Origin: Campylobacter sp. RM6914
GTDB taxonomy: Bacteria; Campylobacterota; Campylobacteria; Campylobacterales; Campylobacteraceae
Length of the DNA stretch: 64,000 nt
Direction of reading: 5' to 3'
NCBI RefSeq assembly: GCF_004803835.1
Contig: NZ_CP012545.1
Coordinates: forward strand, 1,178,001-1,242,000
Part shown: positions 18,959-28,887 of the stretch, one piece after another
Layout of the letters: every line of letters begins with the position of its first letter
Position numbering within the stretch: position 1 is the first letter of the stretch
Program-made: the position numbers and the translations under genes
Notes under the pieces: model-generated
Told to the model about the DNA's origin: nothing
Seen by the model: only the letters and a program-made list of their open reading frames with translations
The model's database searches: none

Positions 18959-18978
18959 ACCCAACACAAAGGAAAAAC

Positions 18979-20064
18979 ATGTCAAATTTTAAATGTTGCG
19001 AATGCGGTAAAACGGCATCTTTGCAAACCCTAAACTATACTTGCGAATGCGGTGGACTTTATGATCTTGACTTTAAAGCTCCAAAATTTTCACTAGATCT
19101 GATCGACAAAAACGAATTTAGTCTTTTTCGCTACCGTAAATTTTTCCCTATCCAAAATGAAATTTGGCGCGAAGTAACTCTTGGCGAGGGCATGAGTGCG
19201 ACCGTAAAATTTGATGACAAGCTTTATTTTAAACTTGATTATGCCATGCCTACACTATCTTTTAAAGATCGCGGAGCCGTTATGCTGATATGGCTTTGTA
19301 AAAGCATAGGTGTTAAAAAAGTCCTTCAAGATAGTAGCGGAAACGCCGGCAACTCAGTCGCCGCATACTGCGCTAGAGCCGGCATAGAGTGTGAAATTTT
19401 TGTTCCAAAAGGCACAAGCGAGAAGAAGATAAACATGATAAAAGCCTTTGGCGCAACGGCTACAGTTTTTGACGGGACAAGAGATGAAACAGCCGACGCA
19501 TGCCGCAAAAAAGCGCTTGAAGAGAGGATTTACTACGCTAACCATGTTTATAATCCACTATTTTACCAAGGCACTAAAACTTACGTCTATGAAATTTTTG
19601 AACAACTAGGCAGGGTGCCTGATAACTTCTTTTTACCCGTTGGCAACGGAACACTGCTAATAGGCTGTGAGCTCGCACTTACCGAACTTTTTGAAGCAGG
19701 GCTTATACAAAAACTACCTAAAATTTTCATCGTTCAAAGTGAAAACTGCGCTCCGTTTTTTAAAGCCAAAGATAAGCCTCTAAACGTAATTCCAAAGCCT
19801 ACCCAAGCCGAAGGTATCGCCATAGGAAAGCCCATGAGAGGTAAAGAAATTTTAGCAAGCACTTATCAAGGCGAACGCGAAGTTATAACGATACCTGAAA
19901 ATGCGATCATCCCAACAAGACAAGATCTTGCTAAAAAAGGTTTTTATGTCGAGCATACGACAGCTGCCATTTATGCCGCTTATGAGCAATACATCAAAAC
20001 AAACCGCCTTCAAGGAGATAGCATCATCTCGCTTTGCGGAGCTGGTTTAAAAAGCGAGCATTAA
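18979..20064 (+). CDS. PLP-dependent threonine-synthase-family enzyme
   Basis: A 361-residue fold-type II PLP enzyme. An N-terminal zinc-ribbon-like knuckle (CCECGKTASLQ then CECGGLYDLD) is typical of threonine synthases of the archaeal/Bacillus kind. The PLP lysine is in LSFKDRGAV near residue 98, the phosphate-binding loop follows as DSSGNAGNSVAAY, and GNGTLLIG provides the second glycine loop. Start at 18979 is supported by AAAGGAAAAAC upstream; a longer frame from 18919 would run through ridA. It may be threonine synthase or a related beta-lyase or dehydratase. Confidence 0.75.
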   Translation: MSNFKCCECGKTASLQTLNYTCECGGLYDLDFKAPKFSLDLIDKNEFSLFRYRKFFPIQNEIWREVTLGEGMSATVKFDDKLYFKLDYAMPTLSFKDRGAVMLIWLCKSIGVKKVLQDSSGNAGNSVAAYCARAGIECEIFVPKGTSEKKINMIKAFGATATVFDGTRDETADACRKKALEERIYYANHVYNPLFYQGTKTYVYEIFEQLGRVPDNFFLPVGNGTLLIGCELALTELFEAGLIQKLPKIFIVQSENCAPFFKAKDKPLNVIPKPTQAEGIAIGKPMRGKEILASTYQGEREVITIPENAIIPTRQDLAKKGFYVEHTTAAIYAAYEQYIKTNRLQGDSIISLCGAGLKSEH

Positions 20065-20136
20065 ATTTTTTATAAAAACAAACGGAAAAAATTTAAAGAC
20101 AAAAACACTAAATTTCTTCCATATCAAAATCGAATT

Positions 20137-21246
20137 TTAGCTAAATTCCCTATCTATAACGATAAAAATTTCAAAGCCCTCAAAACGCTTAGCAACCCTC
20201 TCTTCTATCTTAGCCCTAAGTCCTGCTATATCCGGCTCTTTAAAATCAACCGTCACGTCAAATCTAATTCTTTTTTGCTTTAAATTTATAAAAAACGCAT
20301 GGATATTTAAAACACTTTTTATATCCAAAAGTGCGTTTTTGATGCACTCTTTTGCACTATTTTGGCCTAAATTTACGCTATAAATTCCAAAAACAAGATA
20401 CACACGATATTTATCGTAAATCTCAACTTGAAGCTCATTTAAACGCTGTGAAACAAGCGGTAGTTTTAAATGCTCGTCAACCTCAACATTTATAGACCCT
20501 ACATAACGCTCAACACCATAGTTATGGAGTATCAAGTCATAAGCGCCTTGTACTATCTCGCACTCTAAAACCGCCTGATAGATCGTATCGCTAACCTCTT
20601 TTTCGACCCTAACACCGATTATCTTGTCAAATGTCTCTTTTATCAAGATCACACCATTATAGATGATAAAAACCGATGCGACAACACCGGCGTAACCGTC
20701 TATAAAAATTTCATAAAAATACGAAAGAAGTGCCGAAATCAGTATGATACAAGATATCATCGCATCACCAAAAGCTTCCGCTCCAACTGCTTTTAGCGAG
20801 ATTGATTTTGTGTTTTCGCCTACTTTTTTATAATGCTTTGCGATTAATAATTTTACAAAAATAGCAAATAGTAAAAACCAAAGCGCGCCAGCTTCAAAGC
20901 TTGTCTTTTGAGGCTCTACTATACCCTCAACCGAGTTTTTAAAAAACTGCAAACCAAGCATTAAGACAACTACCGAAACGATAAGGCCGCCGATGTATTC
21001 GGTTCTACCGTATCCATAAGGGTGGTTTTCATCAGGCTTTTTTAGCGAAAGCTTTGAGCCAAATATCGTTATAACGCTTGAAAATGCATCACTTAAGTTA
21101 TTTATCGCATCTGAAATGATAGCAACCGAATTTGAAGTAAGAGCGATTAAAATTTTTATACCAGCTAAAAAAACATTAACAACAATACCTAAAACAGCCG
21201 TTTTTATAATGATCTTTTCTCTAAGACCGTCTTTAAAATTCATCAT
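20137..21246 (-). CDS. Cation diffusion facilitator family transporter
   Basis: A 369-residue inner-membrane metal/proton antiporter of the CDF family. Six transmembrane helices occupy about residues 12-200 and a cytoplasmic metal-sensing domain the C-terminal third. The HPYGYGRTEY loop is diagnostic. The helix-2 and helix-5 metal tetrad reads N49xxxD53 and E157xxxD161, unlike the HxxxD pairs of zinc CDFs. A manganese- or iron-type substrate is possible but cannot be decided. The start is ATGATG; the second ATG is equally likely. It converges with the PLP enzyme gene. Confidence 0.88.
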   Translation of the reverse strand: MMNFKDGLREKIIIKTAVLGIVVNVFLAGIKILIALTSNSVAIISDAINNLSDAFSSVITIFGSKLSLKKPDENHPYGYGRTEYIGGLIVSVVVLMLGLQFFKNSVEGIVEPQKTSFEAGALWFLLFAIFVKLLIAKHYKKVGENTKSISLKAVGAEAFGDAMISCIILISALLSYFYEIFIDGYAGVVASVFIIYNGVILIKETFDKIIGVRVEKEVSDTIYQAVLECEIVQGAYDLILHNYGVERYVGSINVEVDEHLKLPLVSQRLNELQVEIYDKYRVYLVFGIYSVNLGQNSAKECIKNALLDIKSVLNIHAFFINLKQKRIRFDVTVDFKEPDIAGLRAKIEERVAKRFEGFEIFIVIDREFS

Positions 21247-21395
21247 TTTCTACCCTTAAAACAAAATCCAAATTATATCAAAAAGTGTAAATTTTATTGA
21301 CAAGAAAGCAAAAATTCTATAAAATGCCACTTTTCAAACACTACATTTGAAGACCCAAATTTCTACATTATTTATGCAAATTTAAAAGAGGATTA

Positions 21396-22742
21396 ATGGA
21401 AAATAACGAAAAAGAGCAAGAAGCTCAGGACCAAAAAGAAAACAAGGCTACAAAAAAACACACAAACTCACGCACACATACCCCGGTTGATGGACACAAG
21501 ATAGAAGACCTAAGAGCGCTTGACTTAGAAAATTTAGTCCAGATAGCAAATGTCGTCGGTGTTGAAAACCCTCGAGAATTTCGCCGTCAAGATTTGATAT
21601 TTGAAATTTTAAAAACACAGACAAAACAGGGCGGTTTTATACTATTTACAGGAATTTTAGAGGTTACAAACGAAGGTTACGGCTTCTTGCGTTCCGTTGA
21701 CGCAAACTTAAGCGACAGTTCAAATGACGCTTATGTTTCAAATTCGCAAATTCGCAAATTCGCGCTACGCGTAGGTGATATCGTTACGGGACAAGTTAGA
21801 GAACCAAAAGATCAAGAGAAATACTACGCACTTTTAAAGATCGAAGCCATAAATTATATGCCTTTAGCCGAGGCAAAAGAACGTCCTCTTTTTGACAACC
21901 TCACACCGCTTTTTCCAACCGAAAAGATAAAACTAGAATACGATCCGATGCATCTAACAGGACGCGTGCTTGACCTATTTACTCCTATAGGCAAGGGTCA
22001 GCGTGGCCTTATCGTCGCTCCTCCAAGAAGCGGTAAAACAGAACTCATGAAAGAGCTTGCTCACGGCATAGCTAAAAACCACCCAGAGGCTCATTTGATG
22101 GTGCTTTTAGTCGATGAACGTCCTGAGGAGGTTACCGATATGCAACGCTGTGTTAAAGGCGAAGTATTTAGCTCGACTTTTGACCTACCGGCGCTTAATC
22201 ACGTGCGCGTTGCAGAGCTTGTCATCGAAAAGGCAAAGCGTCTAGTCGAGATGGGAAAGGACGTTATCATCCTTCTTGACAGTATCACACGTCTAGCACG
22301 TGCTTATAACACCGTTACCCCACCAAGTGGCAAGGTGCTAACGGGTGGTGTGGATGCTAACGCACTTCACAAGCCAAAACGCTTCTTTGGCGCAGCTAGA
22401 AATATTGAGCACGGTGGCAGCCTTACTATCATTGCAACCGCACTTATCGACACAGGTTCGCGCATGGATGAAGTTATATTTGAAGAATTTAAAGGTACCG
22501 GCAACAGCGAGGTTGTACTTGATAGAAATATTTCCGATCGCAGAATTTATCCGGCAATTAGTGTGCTTAAATCAGGCACAAGAAAAGAAGAGCTTCTTCA
22601 AAAACCTGATGAGTTACAAAAAATTTGGGCTATTAGAACAGCTATCGCATCTATGGATGATGTCGAAGCGCTTAAATTTTTATACGCAAAAATGTTAAAA
22701 ACAAAAAACAACAAAGAACTACTTGCGATTTTAAATGATTAA
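21396..22742 (+). CDS. rho: Transcription termination factor Rho
   Basis: Hexameric RNA helicase that ends transcription. The 448 residues have a charged, Lys/Glu/Gln-rich N-terminal extension of about 30 residues, an RNA-binding cold-shock-like domain with EGYGFLRS, a P-loop [15 protein letters not shown], Walker [18 protein letters not shown] and the R-loop segment [25 protein letters not shown] precedes the ATG. It converges with nusA, sharing a hairpin terminator. Confidence 0.97.
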   Translation: MENNEKEQEAQDQKENKATKKHTNSRTHTPVDGHKIEDLRALDLENLVQIANVVGVENPREFRRQDLIFEILKTQTKQGGFILFTGILEVTNEGYGFLRSVDANLSDSSNDAYVSNSQIRKFALRVGDIVTGQVREPKDQEKYYALLKIEAINYMPLAEAKERPLFDNLTPLFPTEKIKLEYDPMHLTGRVLDLFTPIGKGQRGLIVAPPRSGKTELMKELAHGIAKNHPEAHLMVLLVDERPEEVTDMQRCVKGEVFSSTFDLPALNHVRVAELVIEKAKRLVEMGKDVIILLDSITRLARAYNTVTPPSGKVLTGGVDANALHKPKRFFGAARNIEHGGSLTIIATALIDTGSRMDEVIFEEFKGTGNSEVVLDRNISDRRIYPAISVLKSGTRKEELLQKPDELQKIWAIRTAIASMDDVEALKFLYAKMLKTKNNKELLAILND

Positions 22743-22761
22743 ATTTTAATCGCCTTAAAAA

Positions 22762-22783
22762 GCGGCAAGCACAAACTTGCCGC
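22762..22783. terminator. Bidirectional terminator between rho and nusA
   Basis: Perfect eight-base stem GCGGCAAG / CTTGCCGC with a six-base loop. On the plus side it is followed by GATTATTTTAT, and on the minus side by a TTTTAAGGCG stretch. It lies midway between two convergent stop codons. Confidence 0.75.
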
Positions 22784-22803
22784 GATTATTTTATACTGAA
22801 ATT

Positions 22804-23910
22804 TCAGTCTTCTCCAAAAAGCGATCTTAAATCTCTTGTAAATTCACTATTTTCAGAGCCGCTTGTCTTTGCAGAACCGCCTATCTCGTTAAGCTCTATC
22901 TCATATCCTGTAAGCATGCTTGCTAGTCGTATGTTTATGCCTGACTTGCCTATCGCCTTGCTTTTTTGTTCGCTAACTAAACTCACGATAGCTTTGTTTC
23001 CATCTATTTTTACAGAACTTATAATAGCAGGACTCATGGCGCGAGTGATAAATATCACAGGCTCAGCCGAATACTCAACAACATCGATATTTTCATTTTT
23101 TAGCTCTTTGCTTACGGCATTTATCCTAACGCCTTTTGTTCCAACGGTCGCTCCGATAGGATCGATATTCGGAGAAACGCTAAGAAGCGCGATTTTAGCA
23201 CGCTCTCCTGGGATTCTAGCGCTTGATTGGATGATTATACCGCCATCTTTTATCTCAGGCACCTCAGCCGCTAAAAGTGCTTCTAAAAATTTAGGCGAAG
23301 TTCTGCTTAGCTCTACTTTTATGCCAAGACTCTTATCGGTATAAACCTTTCGGATAACAGCTTTAACTACATCACCCACTTTAAATTTCTCCCCTTTTAT
23401 ACGGTATTTTCTAGGCAACACCGCTCGAAGCTCGTCTATCTCCACAAAAGTGTTTTCTTGCTCATCAACACGAACAACAGTTCCAAAAACAACATGCCCA
23501 ACAAGTTCTTCGTATTTTTGAAAAATTTTCTCTTCAACAAGACGTTGTATATGAAATTCAAGCTCTTTATGTAATGTTTGAGCCGCCGTTCTGCCAAGGT
23601 TATCAAGACTCAACTCATAAGTAAGTTCATCGCCGATCTCTACACTCGAATCGATATTTTTCGCATCTTTTACGCTTATAAAGTGCTCGTTATCTTCGCT
23701 CAAACGCTCATCATCGTTTGAAAGTATTAAAATTTTCTGATAAAGTTTTAAGGTTTTATTTGCGTCGATAACAACATCGTATTCATAATGCTCTCCGTAT
23801 ACATGTCTAGCGGTATTGACAATAGCTCGTTTAACACGCTCTTTTACATCCTCTATATCAAGCCCTTTTTCATTTGCAATAGACTCTATGATGTCCGATA
23901 TTCTCTCCAT
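22804..23910 (-). CDS. nusA: Transcription termination/antitermination factor NusA
   Basis: RNA polymerase-associated elongation factor. The 368 residues comprise an N-terminal polymerase-binding domain, an S1 RNA-binding domain (VVFGTVVRVDEQENTFVEI near residue 142) and two KH domains with GATVGTKGVRINAV and AIGKSGINIRLA. It lacks the acidic C-terminal repeats of the enteric protein, as is usual outside gammaproteobacteria. The start ERISDIIESIANEKG is the common form. It is divergent from the HP0268-like gene. Confidence 0.95.
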   Translation of the reverse strand: MERISDIIESIANEKGLDIEDVKERVKRAIVNTARHVYGEHYEYDVVIDANKTLKLYQKILILSNDDERLSEDNEHFISVKDAKNIDSSVEIGDELTYELSLDNLGRTAAQTLHKELEFHIQRLVEEKIFQKYEELVGHVVFGTVVRVDEQENTFVEIDELRAVLPRKYRIKGEKFKVGDVVKAVIRKVYTDKSLGIKVELSRTSPKFLEALLAAEVPEIKDGGIIIQSSARIPGERAKIALLSVSPNIDPIGATVGTKGVRINAVSKELKNENIDVVEYSAEPVIFITRAMSPAIISSVKIDGNKAIVSLVSEQKSKAIGKSGINIRLASMLTGYEIELNEIGGSAKTSGSENSEFTRDLRSLFGED

Positions 23911-24056
23911 TTTTGCTCCATATTTTATATTTTTAGGGGATTTAACTTTAGAAGTTTTGACATTATATAGTTTTCTTACTAATAAAAAGTTTAATGTGCT
24001 TTTTATTAGCGATTTGATATACTTACAAATTCAAAAATTACAAGCAAGGATAAAAA

Positions 24057-24299
24057 ATGGAGCTAAAACTCGCTAGAACCGAGATTGATACAAAACCAAA
24101 AACGATCTCACTTGATAAAATCGAAGCTGCCGTAAACAAAGACGGACAAAAAATTTTTTATTTTGATAAAGAAAACAGTCACAAACAGCTGATCGAACTA
24201 GTTGAATACTTTGAAGAAAAAGGACTAAGCGTCTATCATAGAAGCGTTAAATACGGTCTTGACGACAACGACTACATGTATGAAGTTCATATCTTATAA
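24057..24299 (+). CDS. HP0268-like small protein
   Basis: An 80-residue protein. The segment [25 protein letters not shown] followed by [17 protein letters not shown] fits the Helicobacter HP0268 family, reported as a small Smr-like nuclease. The gene next to it is miaB, the same order as HP0268-HP0269 in H. pylori, which supports orthology. Its stop overlaps the miaB start (TAATG). Nuclease activity is not inferred from any residue I can verify. Confidence 0.75.
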   Translation: MELKLARTEIDTKPKTISLDKIEAAVNKDGQKIFYFDKENSHKQLIELVEYFEEKGLSVYHRSVKYGLDDNDYMYEVHIL

Positions 24300-25600
24300 T
24301 GAGTAAAAAGCTTTTCATACAAACGCTAGGCTGTGCGATGAATGTTCGCGATAGTGAGCATATTATCGCTGAGCTTAGTCAAAAAGACGATTACACTTTA
24401 ACTGAAGATATGAGCGAGGCGGATTTAATCCTTATAAATACTTGTTCTGTTCGTGAAAAACCGGTACATAAACTTTTTAGCGAGGTCGGAGCATTTGAAA
24501 AGGCAAAAAAACCAGGTGCTAAAATAGGCGTTTGTGGCTGCACGGCAAGTCATTTGGGTAGTGAAATTTTTAAACGTGCGCCATATGTTGATTTTGTTTT
24601 AGGAGCTAGAAACGTCAGTAAAATTTCAACTGCCGTCAAAACTCCAAAATTTATTAGCACCGATATAAACTACGATGAGAGCGACTATGCCTTTGGTGAA
24701 TTTCGCGGATCGCCGTTTAAATCATACATAAATATATCAATAGGCTGTGATAAAAAATGCACTTACTGTATAGTTCCGCACACGCGTGGCGATGAGATAA
24801 GCATACCTTTAAATTTAATACTTTTAGAAGCTCAAAAGGCAGCCGACAGAGGCGCAAAAGAGATATTTTTACTTGGTCAAAATGTAAATAATTACGGTAA
24901 ACGTTTTTCAAGTGCACATGAAAAGATTGATTTTAGCGACTTGCTTGAACGACTAAGCGAGATTGATGGCATCGAGCGCATACGATTTACAAGCCCACAT
25001 CCACTTCACATGGATGATAAATTTTTAAATGTTTTTGCAAACAACCCAAAAATTTGCAAATCCATGCACATGCCGCTTCAAAGCGGAAACACAAAAGTGC
25101 TTCGTGAAATGAAGCGCGGATATACCAAAGAGTGGTTTTTGGACCGTGCCTTAAAACTTCGTGAACTTTGCCCTGATGTAAGCATTAGCACGGATATCAT
25201 CGTGGCTTTTCCTGGCGAAACAGATGCAGAATTTCAAGACACCATGGATGTGCTTGAAAAAGTTAGGTTTGAGCAAGTTTTTAGCTTTAAATACTCGCCT
25301 CGTCCGCTTACGAAAGCAGCTGAATTTACAAACCAAATTCCAGACGATATAGCCTCGCAACGCCTAACAAGACTTCAAAGTCATCATAATGAAATTTTAG
25401 ATGAAATAGTAGCAAAGCAAAACGGTAAAATTTTTGACGTTTATTTTGAAGAGCTTAGGGCAAACGGAGCCGTAGCAGGACGAAGTTTTAACAACTTTTT
25501 AGTTCAAGTCCAAGGGAGTGAAGAGCTACTTGGCAAGACACTAAAAGTGCGCATAACTAATCCAAAAAGAATGGTGCTTTATGGCGAACTTGTGGAGTAG
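24299..25600 (+). CDS. miaB: tRNA-2-methylthio-N6-dimethylallyladenosine synthase MiaB
   Basis: Radical-SAM methylthiotransferase that modifies A37 of tRNAs reading UNN codons. The 433 residues show the UPF0004 domain ([14 protein letters not shown] near residue 8, then CSVREK and CGCTAS with the auxiliary-cluster cysteines), the radical-SAM motif [16 protein letters not shown] near residue 150 and a C-terminal TRAM domain. It is distinct from rimO at 29864, also present. It is coupled to the HP0268-like gene before it and overlapped by the acyltransferase gene after it. Confidence 0.95.
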   Translation: MSKKLFIQTLGCAMNVRDSEHIIAELSQKDDYTLTEDMSEADLILINTCSVREKPVHKLFSEVGAFEKAKKPGAKIGVCGCTASHLGSEIFKRAPYVDFVLGARNVSKISTAVKTPKFISTDINYDESDYAFGEFRGSPFKSYINISIGCDKKCTYCIVPHTRGDEISIPLNLILLEAQKAADRGAKEIFLLGQNVNNYGKRFSSAHEKIDFSDLLERLSEIDGIERIRFTSPHPLHMDDKFLNVFANNPKICKSMHMPLQSGNTKVLREMKRGYTKEWFLDRALKLRELCPDVSISTDIIVAFPGETDAEFQDTMDVLEKVRFEQVFSFKYSPRPLTKAAEFTNQIPDDIASQRLTRLQSHHNEILDEIVAKQNGKIFDVYFEELRANGAVAGRSFNNFLVQVQGSEELLGKTLKVRITNPKRMVLYGELVE

Positions 25601-26315
25601 AGCCAAAAAAAGTATATTTATAAATTTTAGCGTATGGGCCATTTACCTGCTCATGCGCATTATCTTTTTAACCTGCAAAAAAACATATACCGACACAAGA
25701 CTTCCAAAGCACGGTTGCGTTGTTGTGTTTTGGCATGGGCGACTAGCCATGATGAGCTTTGCGTATTTAAAATTTTGGACAAAAGATTTTAACAAACAAA
25801 AACACGGGAAAGTTATAATCAGCGACCACAAAGATGGCGAGATTATTGCAAGGATAATTAAATTTTTTGGTATCGATACCATACGAGGAAGCAGCTCAAA
25901 AGGCGGAGCAAAAGCACTTATTACCGCGTTAAAAGAGATAAAAAGCGGGGTTGATGTCATCATTACGCCAGATGGACCAAGAGGACCAAGACACAGCATC
26001 GCTGATGGCGCCGTAGTTATCGCACAAAAAACAAATTCTAAAATTTATGTCCTAAACTATGAAGCCGATAAATTCTGGCAACTTAAAAGCTGGGATAAAA
26101 TGATAATACCAAAACCATTTTCAACTATAAATTTCAGCCTTTCCGCTCCTTTTAAAGTTGATGGCTTAGAACTAGATGACGCAAAAGAGCTTATACAAGA
26201 AAATTTATGGAAAGCTTCACAAAAAGACGGCGGCAAAAGCGTCGAGGAAAATAAAAGCGATTTTGTTGCAAATTTAAAAGTATGGTGGGTTAAAAACGCC
26301 AATAAAAACAGGTAA
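25581..26315 (+). CDS. Lysophospholipid acyltransferase family protein (DUF374)
   Basis: A 244-residue protein with an N-terminal membrane anchor (residues 11-30) and the DUF374 acyltransferase pattern: [12 protein letters not shown] near residue 50, [14 protein letters not shown] near 80, [12 protein letters not shown] near 100 and [12 protein letters not shown] near 125. Likely acyl transfer onto lipid A or phospholipid at the inner membrane. It overlaps miaB by 20 bases, so translation is probably coupled. The exact acceptor is unknown. Confidence 0.8.
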   Translation: MANLWSRAKKSIFINFSVWAIYLLMRIIFLTCKKTYTDTRLPKHGCVVVFWHGRLAMMSFAYLKFWTKDFNKQKHGKVIISDHKDGEIIARIIKFFGIDTIRGSSSKGGAKALITALKEIKSGVDVIITPDGPRGPRHSIADGAVVIAQKTNSKIYVLNYEADKFWQLKSWDKMIIPKPFSTINFSLSAPFKVDGLELDDAKELIQENLWKASQKDGGKSVEENKSDFVANLKVWWVKNANKNR

Positions 26316-26318
26316 AAC

Positions 26319-26771
26319 ATGAAAAAATCACGCTCAACAGCTGCTATCTTGGCAATACTGATAATATTTTTTGCTTGGCTATTTTTCGAAACAAACACAT
26401 CATATCAGCTAAGCTTTAAGGCTAAATTTTATTATGAGATAGGCAATTTTCAAAAGTCACTTGAACTAAGCGAAGAGGCTGTAAAGCTTGATATCTACAA
26501 CAAAATGGCAAACACCTTGCTTAACCAAAGTAAAATTTCTCTCGAATTTACAAACTACATAAATGACGGTAAAAAATACATAAAAATGATCGAAAACATC
26601 AGCCAAGGAGAGGTCAGCAACAGCGACAAAGAGCGTATAAAATTAATATGCGATATCATGATAGATCAGTATACCTTTTTAAAAAACAGTATACTTATCG
26701 ACGACGCTTTAAAAGATGAAGCCAAAAAGACGAAAGAGAATTTTGAAAAGTTAAAAAAAGAGCTTTTTTAA
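26319..26771 (+). CDS. Small membrane-anchored TPR-like protein
   Basis: A 150-residue protein with one N-terminal transmembrane helix (residues 8-24) and an alpha-helical periplasmic or cytoplasmic body. FYYEIGNFQKSLELSEEAVKLD at about residue 38 resembles a single TPR unit. It starts three bases after the acyltransferase stop, and a PilM/N/O-like set follows 55 bases later. No family is recognised. It could be a pilotin- or assembly-type partner for those proteins. Confidence 0.65.
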   Translation: MKKSRSTAAILAILIIFFAWLFFETNTSYQLSFKAKFYYEIGNFQKSLELSEEAVKLDIYNKMANTLLNQSKISLEFTNYINDGKKYIKMIENISQGEVSNSDKERIKLICDIMIDQYTFLKNSILIDDALKDEAKKTKENFEKLKKELF

Positions 26772-26826
26772 TCTTATTTAATACGTTTTTAGATACCATT
26801 ATATAAGTTATGATTTTAGGAGAAGT

Positions 26827-27840
26827 ATGTCGTTTTCTATTCGCGGTATGTTTTCAAATTTATTTTTAAGCGTTCTTATTGAGGATTCAGAGTGCATATT
26901 TTACGGACGTGTCGTTAAAAATAAAGAGGTCATAAACACTATAAACGCAAAATTTACAGACATAAACCCCGAAGACATAGACCAAAAAGTTCTTGACTTC
27001 ATACAAAGACAAGAGAAAAACTACTCTAATATATACATATCTTTATTTTTTAATAGCCCATACCAAGGGGCACTTCCTACCATCAAAGAGGAAGAATATA
27101 ATAAATTTCATATAAATTCCGACGGACTTGTAAGCATAAAAATGCAAAATGAATGGAGCATTTATGCTGATATGCTGGCCGTTAGAAGAGCCAAAAACAC
27201 ATTTGGAAGAGATAGCGTTGATCTTATATATTCGCCTATCGCCCTACTTTTTCATGAGCTTTTAAAACGCCAAATCCCTGAAAAAACGACGCTTTGTGTG
27301 TACAACCATGAAAAATCCGTCACACTGTCTATATTTAAAGATAAAAAAATGAGACTTTCTACGTTTTCGATCATAAACGAAAACCAGCCAAGCGGTGATA
27401 CAAATTTCACCGAGCAAAAGCTTGAGTTAGAAGACATTACGGATATTGACAACCTAATCGTTAAAGAAGAGAGCGAGGCAAGCTCGATAGATGATTTTCA
27501 AAGTCTTGACGATCTTTTAGGTGATGATAAATTTCAAGGTTTTGAAGACTTAGGATATGACCTAAATATGCCGGTTTCACAAGATGTAGAAAAGTCCGTT
27601 GCGTTATTTGGACGCGACATGAACACTTTTGAATATATCCTTTCAGCCATTAAAGAATTTTACAACAACCCGCTTTATGACGCTGATTTTATCGAGCAAA
27701 TAATTGTATTTGACAACACAAAAACTAGCGCGACATTCCTGCAATACCTTGAGTCAGAACTACTGGTTGAGACATCGGTCTATCCTATAAATACTCTTGA
27801 GATCATGAACGAGCTTATGTATGAGGAGATAAAACTATGA
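26827..27840 (+). CDS. PilM/GspL-cytoplasmic-like protein
   Basis: A 337-residue soluble protein with no signal peptide. The order of strands (LSVLIEDSECIFYGRVV at the start, YIYSPIALLFHELLKRQ-like middle, TTLCVYNHEKSVTLSIF near residue 155) suggests a divergent actin-like fold as in PilM or the GspL cytoplasmic domain. An acidic insertion (residues 200-245) is unusual. It is followed with an ATGA overlap by a one-helix protein and then another. The role is inferred from this order; sequence similarity was not tested. Confidence 0.5.
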   Translation: MSFSIRGMFSNLFLSVLIEDSECIFYGRVVKNKEVINTINAKFTDINPEDIDQKVLDFIQRQEKNYSNIYISLFFNSPYQGALPTIKEEEYNKFHINSDGLVSIKMQNEWSIYADMLAVRRAKNTFGRDSVDLIYSPIALLFHELLKRQIPEKTTLCVYNHEKSVTLSIFKDKKMRLSTFSIINENQPSGDTNFTEQKLELEDITDIDNLIVKEESEASSIDDFQSLDDLLGDDKFQGFEDLGYDLNMPVSQDVEKSVALFGRDMNTFEYILSAIKEFYNNPLYDADFIEQIIVFDNTKTSATFLQYLESELLVETSVYPINTLEIMNELMYEEIKL

Positions 27841-28358
27841 CTTTTAGCTTTATTACGCCTGAACCGAGACCGATTTTAAGCCTATTTAGCAAACTTTGGC
27901 TAACACTTATCGGCTCTGTTTTCTTCGTTCTTTTGCTAGTAAATTTACTTATCATATATAAAAACTACTCGCTTGCCACAAACACCAAAGACTTATTTGC
28001 CGAGCAAACAAGCTTAAGCGAAAAAATAGTCCATGCAGATGAGGTTTGGGCGACATTAACAACAAGAATTTCTGCCGCAACTGATATTTACACCTCAAAC
28101 ACTTTACTTAAAAAAAGCCTACATAATCTTTTCGACATAGTTCCTGACAGTATTACACTTGAAGAGGTATTGATGCAAAAAAACTCGCTAATAATACGAG
28201 GCACCACACCAACAAAAGACGTATTTAACCAGCTTTTGGCAACCCCGCTAAAATCAATATTTAGCACTTCAAACACAAGCTTTTATCAAACCAAAAACGG
28301 CTGGTATGGATTTATTAGCACAAACAAAATAGATAACTCCGAGGGATACAATGAGTAA
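27837..28358 (+). CDS. PilN-like bitopic membrane protein
   Basis: A 173-residue protein with a short cytoplasmic start (TFSFITPEPRPI), one transmembrane helix (about residues 21-43), a coiled-coil stretch, and a C-terminal ferredoxin-like region LFDIVPDSITLEEVLMQKN near residue 100. VPDSITLEEV followed by NSLIIRGTT is close to the PilN pattern (P-x-x-V-x-L). The ATGA start overlaps the PilM-like stop and the stop overlaps the next gene by eight bases. Likely an alignment-subcomplex component. Confidence 0.55.
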   Translation: MTFSFITPEPRPILSLFSKLWLTLIGSVFFVLLLVNLLIIYKNYSLATNTKDLFAEQTSLSEKIVHADEVWATLTTRISAATDIYTSNTLLKKSLHNLFDIVPDSITLEEVLMQKNSLIIRGTTPTKDVFNQLLATPLKSIFSTSNTSFYQTKNGWYGFISTNKIDNSEGYNE

Positions 28359-28887
28359 AAGACGCGACACAAGCCTTGAAAAGATAGACGTAGTCAAGCT
28401 TTTACTTTATATTTTGATATTTATAGTTATCTGCTTTGTGATGATATTTGCATTTATCGTGCCAAATATCAAAGAATTTAAAGAGCTAAGTAGAGAAAAT
28501 CGCTCTCAAATGTCATCATATTCAAAGGTCAAGCAAACATACGACGGTAAAATCGCGGCACTTGAAAGCCTAAAGGAGAAAAACGAATTTATCATCTCCT
28601 CTTATGACGCAAAATTTGACAAACAGAAATTTATAAATTTCGCCTCTACTTTTTTTAACGAAGTAAGCTTAAGCGAAGCCGAAGAAACTAATCTCGATGA
28701 AAGATTTTTCCTTTATCAACTAAATGTCACGACCTCAGTTAAAACACCGCAGAAATTTTATGATTTTTTAGATGCACTTAGCAAATACGAAAGTATAATT
28801 AGAGCCGAATTTCCGATCAACATGAAAGGTGATGGAGACAAGATCCACACTATCTTTAACATACGTGTTTATGGTCTAAAACCTTAA
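28351..28887 (+). CDS. PilO-like bitopic membrane protein
   Basis: A 178-residue protein: about 16 cytoplasmic residues, a strong transmembrane helix (LLLYILIFIVICFVMIFAF, about 17-35), a coiled-coil of about 40 residues, then a small alpha/beta domain (LNVTTSVKTPQKFYDFLDAL near residue 130), the usual PilO/GspM layout. The stop is 12 bases inside the convergent tilS. Sequence identity to PilO is not obvious; the call rests on topology and order. Confidence 0.55.
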   Translation: MSKRRDTSLEKIDVVKLLLYILIFIVICFVMIFAFIVPNIKEFKELSRENRSQMSSYSKVKQTYDGKIAALESLKEKNEFIISSYDAKFDKQKFINFASTFFNEVSLSEAEETNLDERFFLYQLNVTTSVKTPQKFYDFLDALSKYESIIRAEFPINMKGDGDKIHTIFNIRVYGLKP

